Shown: positions 1 through 6,850 of the stretch, one piece after another | Position numbering within the stretch: position 1 is the first letter of the stretch | Layout: each line of letters opens with the position of its first letter | Source of the DNA: JBBDXA01 sp040902585 | Lineage (GTDB): Bacteria > Planctomycetota > Phycisphaerae > Phycisphaerales > Phycisphaeraceae | Assembly (NCBI GenBank): GCA_040902585.1 | Contig: JBBDXA010000062.1 | Location: 1-41,934 of the forward strand | DNA: 41,934 nt | Reading direction: 5' to 3' | Position numbers and translations under genes: made by a program | Notes under the pieces: generated by a model | What the model was told of the DNA's origin: nothing | Database searches by the model: none | Seen by the model: the letters and a program-made list of their open reading frames with translations, nothing else

Positions 1-36
1 AGCGCCGGCAAAAGCATTGCTTGCGCGTCAACCCGA

Positions 37-99
37 CCGACTTGCTAAATCGTCGTAGGGGAAATTCCCTTACCGAGGGTTCGAATCCCTCCCTCTCCG
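37..99 (+). tRNA. tRNA-Ser(GCU), 3' portion only
   Basis: The anticodon loop TTGCTAA (42-48) has GCT at 44-46. A long class-II variable arm follows (stem GTAGGG at 55-60 against CCCTTAC at 67-73), then a perfect T-arm (GAGGG / TTCGAAT / CCCTC, 75-91), acceptor strand CCTCTCC (92-98) and discriminator G99. CCA is not encoded. The matching 5' acceptor strand GGAGAGG is absent from positions 1-40, where it should begin near position 9, and the anticodon stem pairs imperfectly. This is therefore either a fragment or att-site copy of the tRNA 3' end, or a tRNA disrupted at its 5' half. The serine identity is clear from the variable arm and anticodon. Confidence 0.6.
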
Positions 100-105
100 C
101 TTCCC

Positions 106-158
106 AAATATCGCCCTTGCAATGCCTTCTAAACAAGGCATTGGCAAGGGCGATTTGT
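106..158 (+). terminator. Strong hairpin terminator after the tRNA-Ser end
   Basis: TCGCCCTTGC (111-120) and AATGCCTT (121-128) pair with AAGGCATT (135-142) and GCAAGGGCGA (144-153). They form an 18-bp stem with a 6-nt loop and one bulged G, followed by TTTGTTTT. It lies 7 nt past the tRNA end and fits an intrinsic terminator. Confidence 0.7.
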
Positions 159-160
159 TT

Positions 161-180
161 TGGCACAAGCGGTTGTGCCA
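161..180. repeat. Perfect 8-bp stem-loop TGGCACAA-GCGG-TTGTGCCA
   Basis: A perfect inverted repeat with a GCGG loop sits directly behind the terminator. There is no gene context to assign a role. Confidence 0.5.
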
Positions 181-697
181 ATTCAGTGCCAAGTCCTCGC
201 TGCCAATGGGGCTTTGAGGCAGGGGGCTCGGGGCGGGATGGATCGTTCGCGTCGCCATCTTCTTGTTTGTCACGTTTCGATCTGATGATTCAGGTTTTCG
301 GTTGGGCGTTGGCATCTCCTAACAGCCCGTTGATCTTCTCCCAATTCTCACGTTCCGGCCGTCGCCGACCGCCACGGCGCGGCCATTGAACTTGCCGTCT
401 CTCACGCAGGGAATCGAGGAATTGTGAGTCTTCAGTAGGCCTCTGGCGGCGCAATGACATACCGTCAACGACGGCCATTCGAGTGCCGTCCGCACCCGTT
501 GCGACCTGCTTCGAGCCCCGTTCGGAGCGGTGGTGGGGGGTGTCGGCACCCGGCCAACGAGAGTTGATATTGCGGTGAATGGTTGGGATTCTCTTTTCAA
601 AAACCCGCGCGGTCGATTTGCCCCCGGCTTCGCCCATTTCCTATCGGAGGAGATTGTCTGGGAATACATGGGGCAGGCATACGATAAAGAACTGTAA
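181..697. other. About 0.5 kb without a recognisable gene
   Basis: Open frames exist on the - strand (290-637 and 319-741), but their translations are arginine/proline-rich, match no family I recognise, overlap each other and have no good ribosome-binding site. A decayed integrase next to the tRNA fragment was considered, but no catalytic motif of a tyrosine recombinase is visible. Confidence 0.4.
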
Positions 698-715
698 TGC
701 CTATACTTATAGGCA
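698..715. promoter_or_regulatory. 18-bp perfect dyad upstream of the oxidase module
   Basis: TGCCTATA-CT-TATAGGCA is a perfect 8-bp inverted repeat with a 2-bp centre, about 200 bp upstream of the polyferredoxin start. The size and symmetry suit a dimeric regulator. A 7-bp hairpin (GGAGAGG 729-735 with CCTCTCC 745-751) lies just downstream. The regulator is unknown. Confidence 0.35.
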
Positions 716-916
716 AATGACGATTTAGGGAGAGGATCCATTCACCTCTCCGAATCAATCGATCATGCGACAGGCACAGATGCGAACGGGGGATTCCACT
801 ATGGGGCCTTCAGTCCTCTGCCTGATTTCGCTTGTTCTGCAACTACCGATCATGGCGTGCCCGTCAGGCAGCGTGGTGTCCCCCGTGCCGGGCGGCTATT
901 GATCGGTGCATGCTTC

Positions 917-1897
917 ATGCCTTCATTCAGGCCTCGCATCAAGCTGCTCAACGCGCTGCGCAAGTCGCCGCATCGCTATACGCTGATTCGCGCGGCCAGT
1001 CAGGCTTTGTCGCTGGCGATTCTTCTGCTGGTGCCGCTCACCGGCCTGGCGCAAGTGGATGCCTGGCGGGGCAGGCACTGGCTGCTTGGCAACCCGGCCT
1101 CGTTTAAGCCGGCGCTGGCCGGGGTGATTGTTGCTATCGCGGCCCTGTACATCATCACGTTTCTGAGCAATGTGGTGACAGGTCGGCTTTTCTGCGGATG
1201 GGGCTGCCCGGTGGGGCAGGTCAGCCGGTTCGGTGATGAGATCGACCTGCCGGGACTCAAGCCCAGGCAACGCCTGATCGCGAAGGTGAACGGGGCGCTC
1301 TTCAGCGGAGCCTTCGTCATTGCCATGATGGCGTGGTGGGTGGATCTGCGCGTACTCATCCTGGGTGATGCGACGGCGATGGCGGTTGCCTGGAGCCTGC
1401 GCGTCGGCGGCGCGGCCGGGGCGTACGCCCACGGCCGATGGTGGCGATGGGAGTTCTGCAAGCGCGTTTGCCCCATCGGACTCTATTACTCCTTCGTCGC
1501 ACCCGCTCGCTATTACGGCATCCACTACCGCAACGAGAAAGAAACCTGCCTCGATTGCGATGCATGTGATCACATCTGTCCCGTCGATCTGAAACCGCGC
1601 GACCTGATGGCACCGGCTTCGGACCGCGGCGGTATCGCCATCACCGATGCGCCGGGGCACAACCATTGCCTGGAATGCGGCGACTGCATCAAGGCATGCG
1701 AATGGATGATCGAAAAGCGCGGCCATGCGCCGGTGCCTCTGAAACTCGGCTGGTTCAAGGGACCGCAGCGCGATGAACCGCGTGATAAGGCTGAGGCGGA
1801 GCAATCACTTCGGCCGCACGACCTGATACCGCCCCTTGCGACAAACGAGAACCCCACACGCGACGACGAAGCAACGGCCCAGCGCCAGGCCGGTTGA
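917..1897 (+). CDS. Membrane polyferredoxin, NapH/CcoG-like
   Basis: Predicted membrane iron-sulfur protein of 326 residues for electron transfer or metal reduction during oxidase assembly. From the ATG at 917 it has several membrane helices (about 31-48, 66-88, 128-146). Two CxxxCP membrane-edge motifs follow (CGWGCP with C93/C97; CKRVCP with C181/C185). Two C-terminal 4Fe-4S sets come last (C211, C214, C217, C221; C251, C254, C257, C261). The frame is open to a GTG at 857, but the ATG at 917 is followed at once by the family-like basic N-terminus. It lacks the C-terminal Ig-like domain of full-length CcoG, so NapH-like is safer. Its position at the head of a cbb3-type locus suggests the CcoG role, reducing copper for the oxidase. 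The family is certain; the role is inferred. Confidence 0.8.
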   Translation: MPSFRPRIKLLNALRKSPHRYTLIRAASQALSLAILLLVPLTGLAQVDAWRGRHWLLGNPASFKPALAGVIVAIAALYIITFLSNVVTGRLFCGWGCPVGQVSRFGDEIDLPGLKPRQRLIAKVNGALFSGAFVIAMMAWWVDLRVLILGDATAMAVAWSLRVGGAAGAYAHGRWWRWEFCKRVCPIGLYYSFVAPARYYGIHYRNEKETCLDCDACDHICPVDLKPRDLMAPASDRGGIAITDAPGHNHCLECGDCIKACEWMIEKRGHAPVPLKLGWFKGPQRDEPRDKAEAEQSLRPHDLIPPLATNENPTRDDEATAQRQAG

Positions 1898-1928
1898 TCG
1901 GCCAACGCACGCACGCTCACTGCAACAG

Positions 1929-2579
1929 ATGAGAATCGTCATGGAACAGAGCGAACGCGAACAGAAGATTCAGCATCACCTGGCGGAGATTCGCCGGCTT
2001 GAGGCAGCCCGGGCTGCGCAGAGCGCGCGCGAGCCTGATGCGCAGTGGCCGCCGCGAGGGTTCTACTGGCTGTTCCATATCGTCGTGGGACTGGTTCTGG
2101 GCATCATCGGTGCCGCGGTGAGCCTGACCGTCAACGTCATCGGAGCGCTGGCCGTCGGCAGGCATCCGCTCGATCTCGTTCGCGTGTATCTCACCTTTCC
2201 CATGGGCGCGGCAGCACTCAACGAAGAGCGCGGCAAAGTCCTCTTCTTCGGCTGCCTGCTCTATCTCGTGACCGGCGGCCTCTACGGCGTGCTCTTCCAC
2301 CTCACTATGCGGTGGTACACGATGGACATGGACCGACGCACGCGATTCCTCATCGCCTCGGCCATCGGGCTGGGACTCTGGATCGTCAACTTCTATCTCA
2401 TCCTCAGTTGGCTCCAGCCCGCGCTGCTGGGCGGAAGCTGGATCCTCACCGAGATTCCGTTCTGGGTGGCCGCGGTAACCCACCTGCTCTTCGCATGGAC
2501 CATGCTGCTGGTTGAGTCGTGGGGACGGTTCGAACCCTATCGCCTCACGTCGAGCGACACTCGGGAAGCTTCAATATGA
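1929..2579 (+). CDS. Four-helix membrane protein of the oxidase cluster
   Basis: I do not recognise the family. About 216 residues. A charged, helical N-terminus (about 5-35, rich in E, R and A, possible coiled coil) is followed by four predicted membrane segments: FYWLFHIVVGLVLGIIGAAV, a segment around GCLLYLVTGGLYGVLF, one around ASAIGLGLWIVNFYLI, and WVAAVTHLLFAWTMLLV. The ATG at 1929 and another at 1941 are both possible; neither has a strong ribosome-binding site. The stop overlaps the start of the diheme cytochrome gene (ATGA, 2576-2579), so the two are translationally coupled. It is therefore likely a subunit or assembly partner of the oxidase. No heme-binding CxxCH is present. Confidence 0.75.
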   Translation: MRIVMEQSEREQKIQHHLAEIRRLEAARAAQSAREPDAQWPPRGFYWLFHIVVGLVLGIIGAAVSLTVNVIGALAVGRHPLDLVRVYLTFPMGAAALNEERGKVLFFGCLLYLVTGGLYGVLFHLTMRWYTMDMDRRTRFLIASAIGLGLWIVNFYLILSWLQPALLGGSWILTEIPFWVAAVTHLLFAWTMLLVESWGRFEPYRLTSSDTREASI

Positions 2580-3724
2580 ATGACCACAAGAAACATTTCG
2601 TCACCCGCGGACATCGAGGAACCGCGATTCGCGCGGCTCTGATCACATTGCCACTTCTGGTCATTTCCTTCCTCCTGGTGGGACAGGGAACCAGTAACAG
2701 TTCGCAAAGCCGCGCCGAGGGCAAGGCCGGCAAGGCAGCCGTCGTACCCGCACCGGATGTGAAACCCGCATCGAAGCAGTTGACCTCCGTCGCCCCCGGC
2801 ACGCCTTACAACCAGCGCGTCCAACTGCTCGAGCGCGGCAAGCTGGTCTACCAGCGCTACTGCATCGGCTGTCACGGCGACAAAGGCGATGGCCAGGGAC
2901 CGGCCTCGACGCGCTTGATCACGCAGCCACGAGACTTCACGCGAGGCATCTACAAGTTCCGCACAACGGACTCTTCCAGTCTGCCGATGGAAGCGGATCT
3001 GCACCGCACCATCACGCGCGGCCTGGCGCGGGTGAGCATGCCGGCCTTTCCGCTCATGGTCGAGCAGGACAAGGTGGCGGTCATTCAATACATCAAAGAC
3101 TTCTACCCGAACTGGGAATCCGAAGCGCCCGATCGCAAGCTGGTGTTCGTGCCGAACCCCCCGCAGGATCTGGACTCGAAGGAAAGGATCAGCCGCGGCC
3201 GCGTGGTCTACCTCGCGATGGGCTGCGCCAACTGCCACGGGCAGGATGGCGCGGGCACGGGCGCGGTGCAGCACGAGTTCGTCGATGCGTGGGGACACAA
3301 GCAGCTTGCCTTCAACTTCACACGGGGCAGGCTCAAAAGCGGCGACGATCCGCAGGACATCTATCGCGTGTTTCACGCCGGCCTGCGCAGCATCATGCCT
3401 GCGTTTCCAGGTGAAACACTTGCCTTCGTGACCGGCGAGCAGGTAGGAACCGCTGAACGATTCTTCACCGAAGGCGAGCCCGCCACCCTCAAGGATGCCA
3501 TCAGCCAGTTTCCCGCAGGCGCAGCGGATATCGCCGCGATGACTACTCAAGAACGACTCGATCGCGCGACAAACAACAGTTGGGACCTTGTTGCATACAT
3601 TCAATCCCTCCGCGTCGGCGGCGGTAAAGCGACAGGCAAGTCTGCTTCAGCCACACCTGTAACACCGGCCACACCCGCGACGCCCGCCACGCCCAAAAAG
3701 AGCGACGAAGACCTCTTCGATTAG
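2576..3724 (+). CDS. Membrane-anchored diheme cytochrome c, CcoP-like
   Basis: Predicted electron donor or third subunit of the neighbouring cbb3-type oxidase, facing the periplasm. 382 residues. One N-terminal membrane helix (about 18-36), then two cytochrome c domains with CIGCH (C96-H100) and CANCH (C217-H221). Each domain has a downstream MPAFP that supplies the methionine ligand (M155 and M274). The C-terminus has a Pro-Thr repeat (TPATPATPATP) and an acidic end, KKSDEDLFD. The start at 2576 overlaps the upstream stop as ATGA. No other CcoP is visible in the cluster, so this protein probably takes that role although it lies upstream of ccoN rather than downstream. The heme content is certain; the CcoP equivalence is inference. 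Confidence 0.88.
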   Translation: MNDHKKHFVTRGHRGTAIRAALITLPLLVISFLLVGQGTSNSSQSRAEGKAGKAAVVPAPDVKPASKQLTSVAPGTPYNQRVQLLERGKLVYQRYCIGCHGDKGDGQGPASTRLITQPRDFTRGIYKFRTTDSSSLPMEADLHRTITRGLARVSMPAFPLMVEQDKVAVIQYIKDFYPNWESEAPDRKLVFVPNPPQDLDSKERISRGRVVYLAMGCANCHGQDGAGTGAVQHEFVDAWGHKQLAFNFTRGRLKSGDDPQDIYRVFHAGLRSIMPAFPGETLAFVTGEQVGTAERFFTEGEPATLKDAISQFPAGAADIAAMTTQERLDRATNNSWDLVAYIQSLRVGGGKATGKSASATPVTPATPATPATPKKSDEDLFD

Positions 3725-3786
3725 ACGCATGACCCGGTCATTGCTACGGCTCGAACTACATACATACACTCACCAGGAACTGATCG

Positions 3787-5247
3787 ATGAGCGCAGCTTC
3801 ATCCTTGACACCAAACATTGGCTCCAGACCCGGCGAAGTCCGCTTGCCACTGGTCAGCAACGGCCTGGTCAAGTGGCACATCGCCGCCAGCTACTTCTGG
3901 CTGACCATTGCCCTGCTGGCGGGCCTGCTCTATTCCACGCAGCTCCTTCAGAACTATCACGGTGGTAACAGTGAGATCATGTCGCCCGGCCGCGTCCGCA
4001 TGGTGCATACCAATCTCATCGCCTTCGCCTTCCTGACCAACGGCTTCCTCGGCATGCTCTACTGGGTCGTTCCCCGCCTCACCGGCCAGCGCGTGCTCAG
4101 TCACAAGCTCGGCTGGCTGATCTTCGCGGTCTGGCAGGCGCTGATGCTCGCCATGTGGATCGGCCTGCACCTGGGCGAGGCACAGGCTGTGGAATGGGGT
4201 GAAACGCCGGTCTGGTTGGACCCGCTCATTGTTGTCGGCGCGGCCCTTGTTTCCATTCAATTCTATACACCCATCATCCGGAGCAGGGAACGCTCCATGT
4301 ATGTCTCGCTCTGGTATTTCTCCGCGGCCTTCGTCTGGCTGGCGCTGACATACATCATGGGTAACTTCTTCCCGGAATATATAGTCCCCGGTGCGGCTGC
4401 CGGTGCCATGCTCGGACTGTATATTCACGATCTGGTCGGCCTCTGGGTCACGCCCATGGGCTGGGGTCTGATGTATTTCTTCGTGCCGGTCATTCTTAAG
4501 AAACCGGTCTGGTCTCACGCGCTATCACTCGTCGGTTTCTGGGGCCTGGCGTTCTTCTATCCGCTCCAGGGCGTGCATCACTTCCTGTGGTCGCCCATTC
4601 CGATGTTCGCCCAGTACGGCGCCGTGATCAGTACCATTGCCGTCGAGATCGTCGTCACCACCGTCATCATCAACTTCTACATGACCTGGCGCGGCAGCGA
4701 ATCATCACTCAAGAACAGTATGGCCATCCGCTGGTTCTGGGTTGGCGCACTGTTCTACTTCATCACCTGCCTTCAATGTGCATTCCAGGTGACGCTCACG
4801 TTTCAGACCATCATCCACTTCACCGACTGGGTCGTCGGACACGCGCACCTGGTCATGTTCGGCGTGTTCACCTTCTGGCTCTACGGCGTACTCATCCATC
4901 TCTGGCCGAAACTCACAGGCCGCGAGTGGTGGAGCCGCAAGCTCAACAGTTGGCACTTCTGGCTGACGGCGAGCGGGTTGTTCCTGATGTTTCTAGACCT
5001 CACTACCGCGGGTCTCGTGCAAGGCTTCCTCTGGCGGGCGCTGGCGCCCTGGGATGAGTCCGTCATCGCGAGCTACCCGTTCTGGTACTTCCGCGCTCTC
5101 CTGGGCACGGCGATCGTCATCGGACACGTGGCACTCGTCGTCAACATGATCATGACTGCCGCAGGCGCGAAGAAGCTGCACGTAGATGAAGACTATGCAG
5201 GTTACGAAGAGGTGGACACCGAAGAACCGGCTGCGGTCGCCGGATAA
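3787..5247 (+). CDS. ccoN: cbb3-type cytochrome c oxidase catalytic subunit
   Basis: Heme-copper oxidase subunit I that reduces O2 to water. 486 residues with about 12 membrane helices. By comparison with known CcoN, the expected ligands are present: H74 (MVH, low-spin heme b), H214 (YIHDLVG, CuB), catalytic Y258 (FFYPLQGVHH), H264/H265 (CuB), and H352 and H354 (VGHAH, heme b3 and low-spin heme b). Retention of the Tyr six residues before the His pair is the C-family pattern. AGGAA seven bases before the ATG at 3787 fixes the start over a longer open frame from 3729. ccoO follows 58 nt later. The upstream spacer carries a 16-bp sequence repeated upstream of ccoO. Confidence 0.95.
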   Translation: MSAASSLTPNIGSRPGEVRLPLVSNGLVKWHIAASYFWLTIALLAGLLYSTQLLQNYHGGNSEIMSPGRVRMVHTNLIAFAFLTNGFLGMLYWVVPRLTGQRVLSHKLGWLIFAVWQALMLAMWIGLHLGEAQAVEWGETPVWLDPLIVVGAALVSIQFYTPIIRSRERSMYVSLWYFSAAFVWLALTYIMGNFFPEYIVPGAAAGAMLGLYIHDLVGLWVTPMGWGLMYFFVPVILKKPVWSHALSLVGFWGLAFFYPLQGVHHFLWSPIPMFAQYGAVISTIAVEIVVTTVIINFYMTWRGSESSLKNSMAIRWFWVGALFYFITCLQCAFQVTLTFQTIIHFTDWVVGHAHLVMFGVFTFWLYGVLIHLWPKLTGREWWSRKLNSWHFWLTASGLFLMFLDLTTAGLVQGFLWRALAPWDESVIASYPFWYFRALLGTAIVIGHVALVVNMIMTAAGAKKLHVDEDYAGYEEVDTEEPAAVAG

Positions 5248-5305
5248 GTGGACTCACCAGGTACTGAACCTTCAGCACACGATCTACTCATTGGACTGAA
5301 ACACC

Positions 5306-6028
5306 ATGGAACGATTCGGATTTGTTTTTCTGGTTGCGGGGTTGGGTTTCTTCATCCTCGCGTTCGTCGTCAGCGCCTGGCTGCCGTGGCTGCCCTTTAC
5401 GGAGGAGGAATTCTCCAAGGGGTACCAGACGGTCGCGCAGATCGCCAAGAATCCGCCGCTGGAGTTTGTCGAGCTGCGCGAGCAGTACCCCGAGGCCTTT
5501 GAGAAGGCGTTCGCGGGCAAGAGTGACAGCGAAGCGTTCGCCGAGGCGCTGGTTGTCGGGCGCAAGGTCTACGTGGGCGAAGCGTGCTGGCATTGCCACT
5601 CGCAGCAGGTGCGTCCGGTCGGCGGCGATGAAGCCCGGTTTGGTCGCGTGAGCTACCCGGAGGAGTACAACAATGAACTGAACTATCCGCCGTTGTGGGG
5701 CACGCGCCGCATCGGACCGGACCTGATTCGCCAAGCAGGCCTCAAGTCCAACGACTGGCATGTTGCCCATTTCTGGAATCCGCCGGATGTCTCGCCGACC
5801 AGTGTGATGCCGCGGTATCCGTGGTTCTTCGAGGCGGACGATCCCAAGACCCCCGTGAACGAAAGCCTGATGCCGAACAAGAAGGGCCTGTCGATCATTG
5901 CCTACGTGCAATGGCTGGGCAGTTGGCAGACGAATCCGCGCGAGACGCTGCATGGCATCGATGCGATCGAGCGGGCCTATCAGTCCGTTGAATTATCCCG
6001 ATTCGGGTCGAAAAAGCGGCGTTCCTGA
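5306..6028 (+). CDS. ccoO: cbb3-type oxidase monoheme subunit II
   Basis: Membrane-anchored monoheme cytochrome c that passes electrons to CcoN. 240 residues. One N-terminal helix (about 5-25), then a periplasmic domain with the diagnostic CWHCHSQQVRP (heme c at C94, C97, H98) and VMPRYPWFFE with the axial M168. Near the C-terminus is the GLSIIAYVQWLG helix typical of the family. The ribosome-binding site is weak, so coupling to ccoN may help. It is followed by a 218-nt spacer rather than by ccoQ and ccoP. Confidence 0.95.
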   Translation: MERFGFVFLVAGLGFFILAFVVSAWLPWLPFTEEEFSKGYQTVAQIAKNPPLEFVELREQYPEAFEKAFAGKSDSEAFAEALVVGRKVYVGEACWHCHSQQVRPVGGDEARFGRVSYPEEYNNELNYPPLWGTRRIGPDLIRQAGLKSNDWHVAHFWNPPDVSPTSVMPRYPWFFEADDPKTPVNESLMPNKKGLSIIAYVQWLGSWQTNPRETLHGIDAIERAYQSVELSRFGSKKRRS

Positions 6029-6093
6029 TAGCGCCAGAGGGGTATGCCGAGCATTGTTCAACGGGCTGCTATGCCCCGCCCGTCGCGCCCAAG

Positions 6094-6168
6094 ATGTCAC
6101 CTGAACGCCCCGCCAAAGAGGAACCGCCAAAGAAAGAGCCGACCAAGGATGACGAAGAGTTGTTTTGA
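6094..6168 (+). CDS. Possible 24-residue peptide or out-of-frame CcoO tail
   Basis: A short frame from the ATG at 6094 ends in an acidic tail (KKEPTKDDEELF) resembling the end of the diheme cytochrome (KKSDEDLFD). The same frame is open back to about 5989, overlapping the end of ccoO in a different phase. It may be the original C-terminal tail of CcoO lost by frameshift, or a chance frame. No clear ribosome-binding site is seen. Confidence 0.2.
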   Translation: MSPERPAKEEPPKKEPTKDDEELF

Positions 6169-6203
6169 GTCGTTGCGGATGGAAGGCGGGCAACTCGCCA
6201 CTC

Positions 6204-6231
6204 TTTCAAGACGCAGTTGGATGACTATATA
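6204..6231 (+). promoter_or_regulatory. Possible internal promoter before the 6247 gene
   Basis: TTTCAA (6204-6209), a 16-bp spacer and TATATA (6226-6231) lie just upstream of AAGGA and the ATG at 6247. The region is AT-rich against the surrounding GC-rich DNA. This is a plausible sigma-70-type promoter, judged on similarity only. Confidence 0.3.
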
Positions 6232-6246
6232 TAAGGATACGAACTG

Positions 6247-6645
6247 ATGATTGCTCCTCGCGACATAAGCAATAGTGGTTCCTCAAAGACGCCTTTGCCT
6301 CGCCCCCCGCATTCACCGCGGGGATCAGCGGCCGCCAACCGATTTGTCTGGGGCTTCGGCATCGTCATGGTGCTCATCGCCGGTGGCGCGTTCCTGATGA
6401 AGCTCATCGAGTTCGGCGCGGTGTTGCTCTCGGATGAACCCATGCAGTTCGCGTTCCTGCCGGTCGTGACTTACCTGATGGTCGCGGCGGGCTTCGGCTG
6501 TCTCTTCATGTGGGCGTATGTGACGGGCAAGTTCAAAGACATTGAAGGCCCCAAGTATCGCATGCTTGAAATGCAGGAAGAGATCGACCGCACGGGAACG
6601 CTGTCGCAGAAGCCCGACCCAAGCGCGAACACTACGAGGCAGTGA
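6247..6645 (+). CDS. Small two-helix membrane protein of the oxidase cluster
   Basis: 132 residues, no family recognised. A polar, Pro/Ser-rich N-terminus (1-32) is followed by two membrane helices (about 34-52 and 67-92, around GFGIVMVLIAGGAFLM and FLPVVTYLMVAAGFGCLFMW). A soluble tail includes KFKDIEGPKYRMLEMQEEID. AAGGA sits nine bases before the ATG. It lies between ccoO and ccoI, where accessory subunits are usual, so it is probably a subunit or assembly factor of this oxidase. Confidence 0.75.
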   Translation: MIAPRDISNSGSSKTPLPRPPHSPRGSAAANRFVWGFGIVMVLIAGGAFLMKLIEFGAVLLSDEPMQFAFLPVVTYLMVAAGFGCLFMWAYVTGKFKDIEGPKYRMLEMQEEIDRTGTLSQKPDPSANTTRQ

Positions 6646-6717
6646 ATGCCGCGTGGAACCGACAGACTTTGAAAGTATGTAGAACGCGAACAGTCTAATG
6701 CTCGCATGGAGTGACGA

Positions 6718-6843
6718 ATGTATAAACGCCATCGCTCATTAAGTTACCAGGGATACAGCTTTCCCTGGTTCATCACCCTCATCTGGATCGGCTTCTTCAT
6801 CGGCGGCATCGCCTACCTGGTGCGGTTCCTCCTGTTGAGTTAG
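6718..6843 (+). CDS. 41-residue CcoQ-like single-helix protein
   Basis: The protein begins MYKRHRSLSYQGYS and then has one membrane helix (about 16-40, around FITLIWIGFFIGGIAYLV). GGAG sits six bases before the ATG, an excellent ribosome-binding site, and the gene ends seven bases before ccoI. Size, topology and position match CcoQ/FixQ-type small subunits that stabilise cbb3 oxidases, although sequence identity with CcoQ cannot be judged by eye. A basic N-terminus followed by a helix suggests the N-terminus lies in the cytoplasm. Confidence 0.7.
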   Translation: MYKRHRSLSYQGYSFPWFITLIWIGFFIGGIAYLVRFLLLS

Positions 6844-6850
6844 GTCTTCC

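Noticed and set aside
1..99. Complete tRNA-Ser or a tmRNA
   Set aside because: The 5' acceptor strand complementary to CCTCTCC is absent in 1-40, and a GCT anticodon loop plus variable arm rule out tmRNA.
319..741. 140-residue - strand frame beside the tRNA fragment
   Set aside because: No family resemblance, no ribosome-binding site, overlaps another equally poor frame; not supported as an integrase.
6044..6247. 67-residue frame after ccoO
   Set aside because: Basic, low-complexity translation with no ribosome-binding site; another phase there looks more coding-like at its end.
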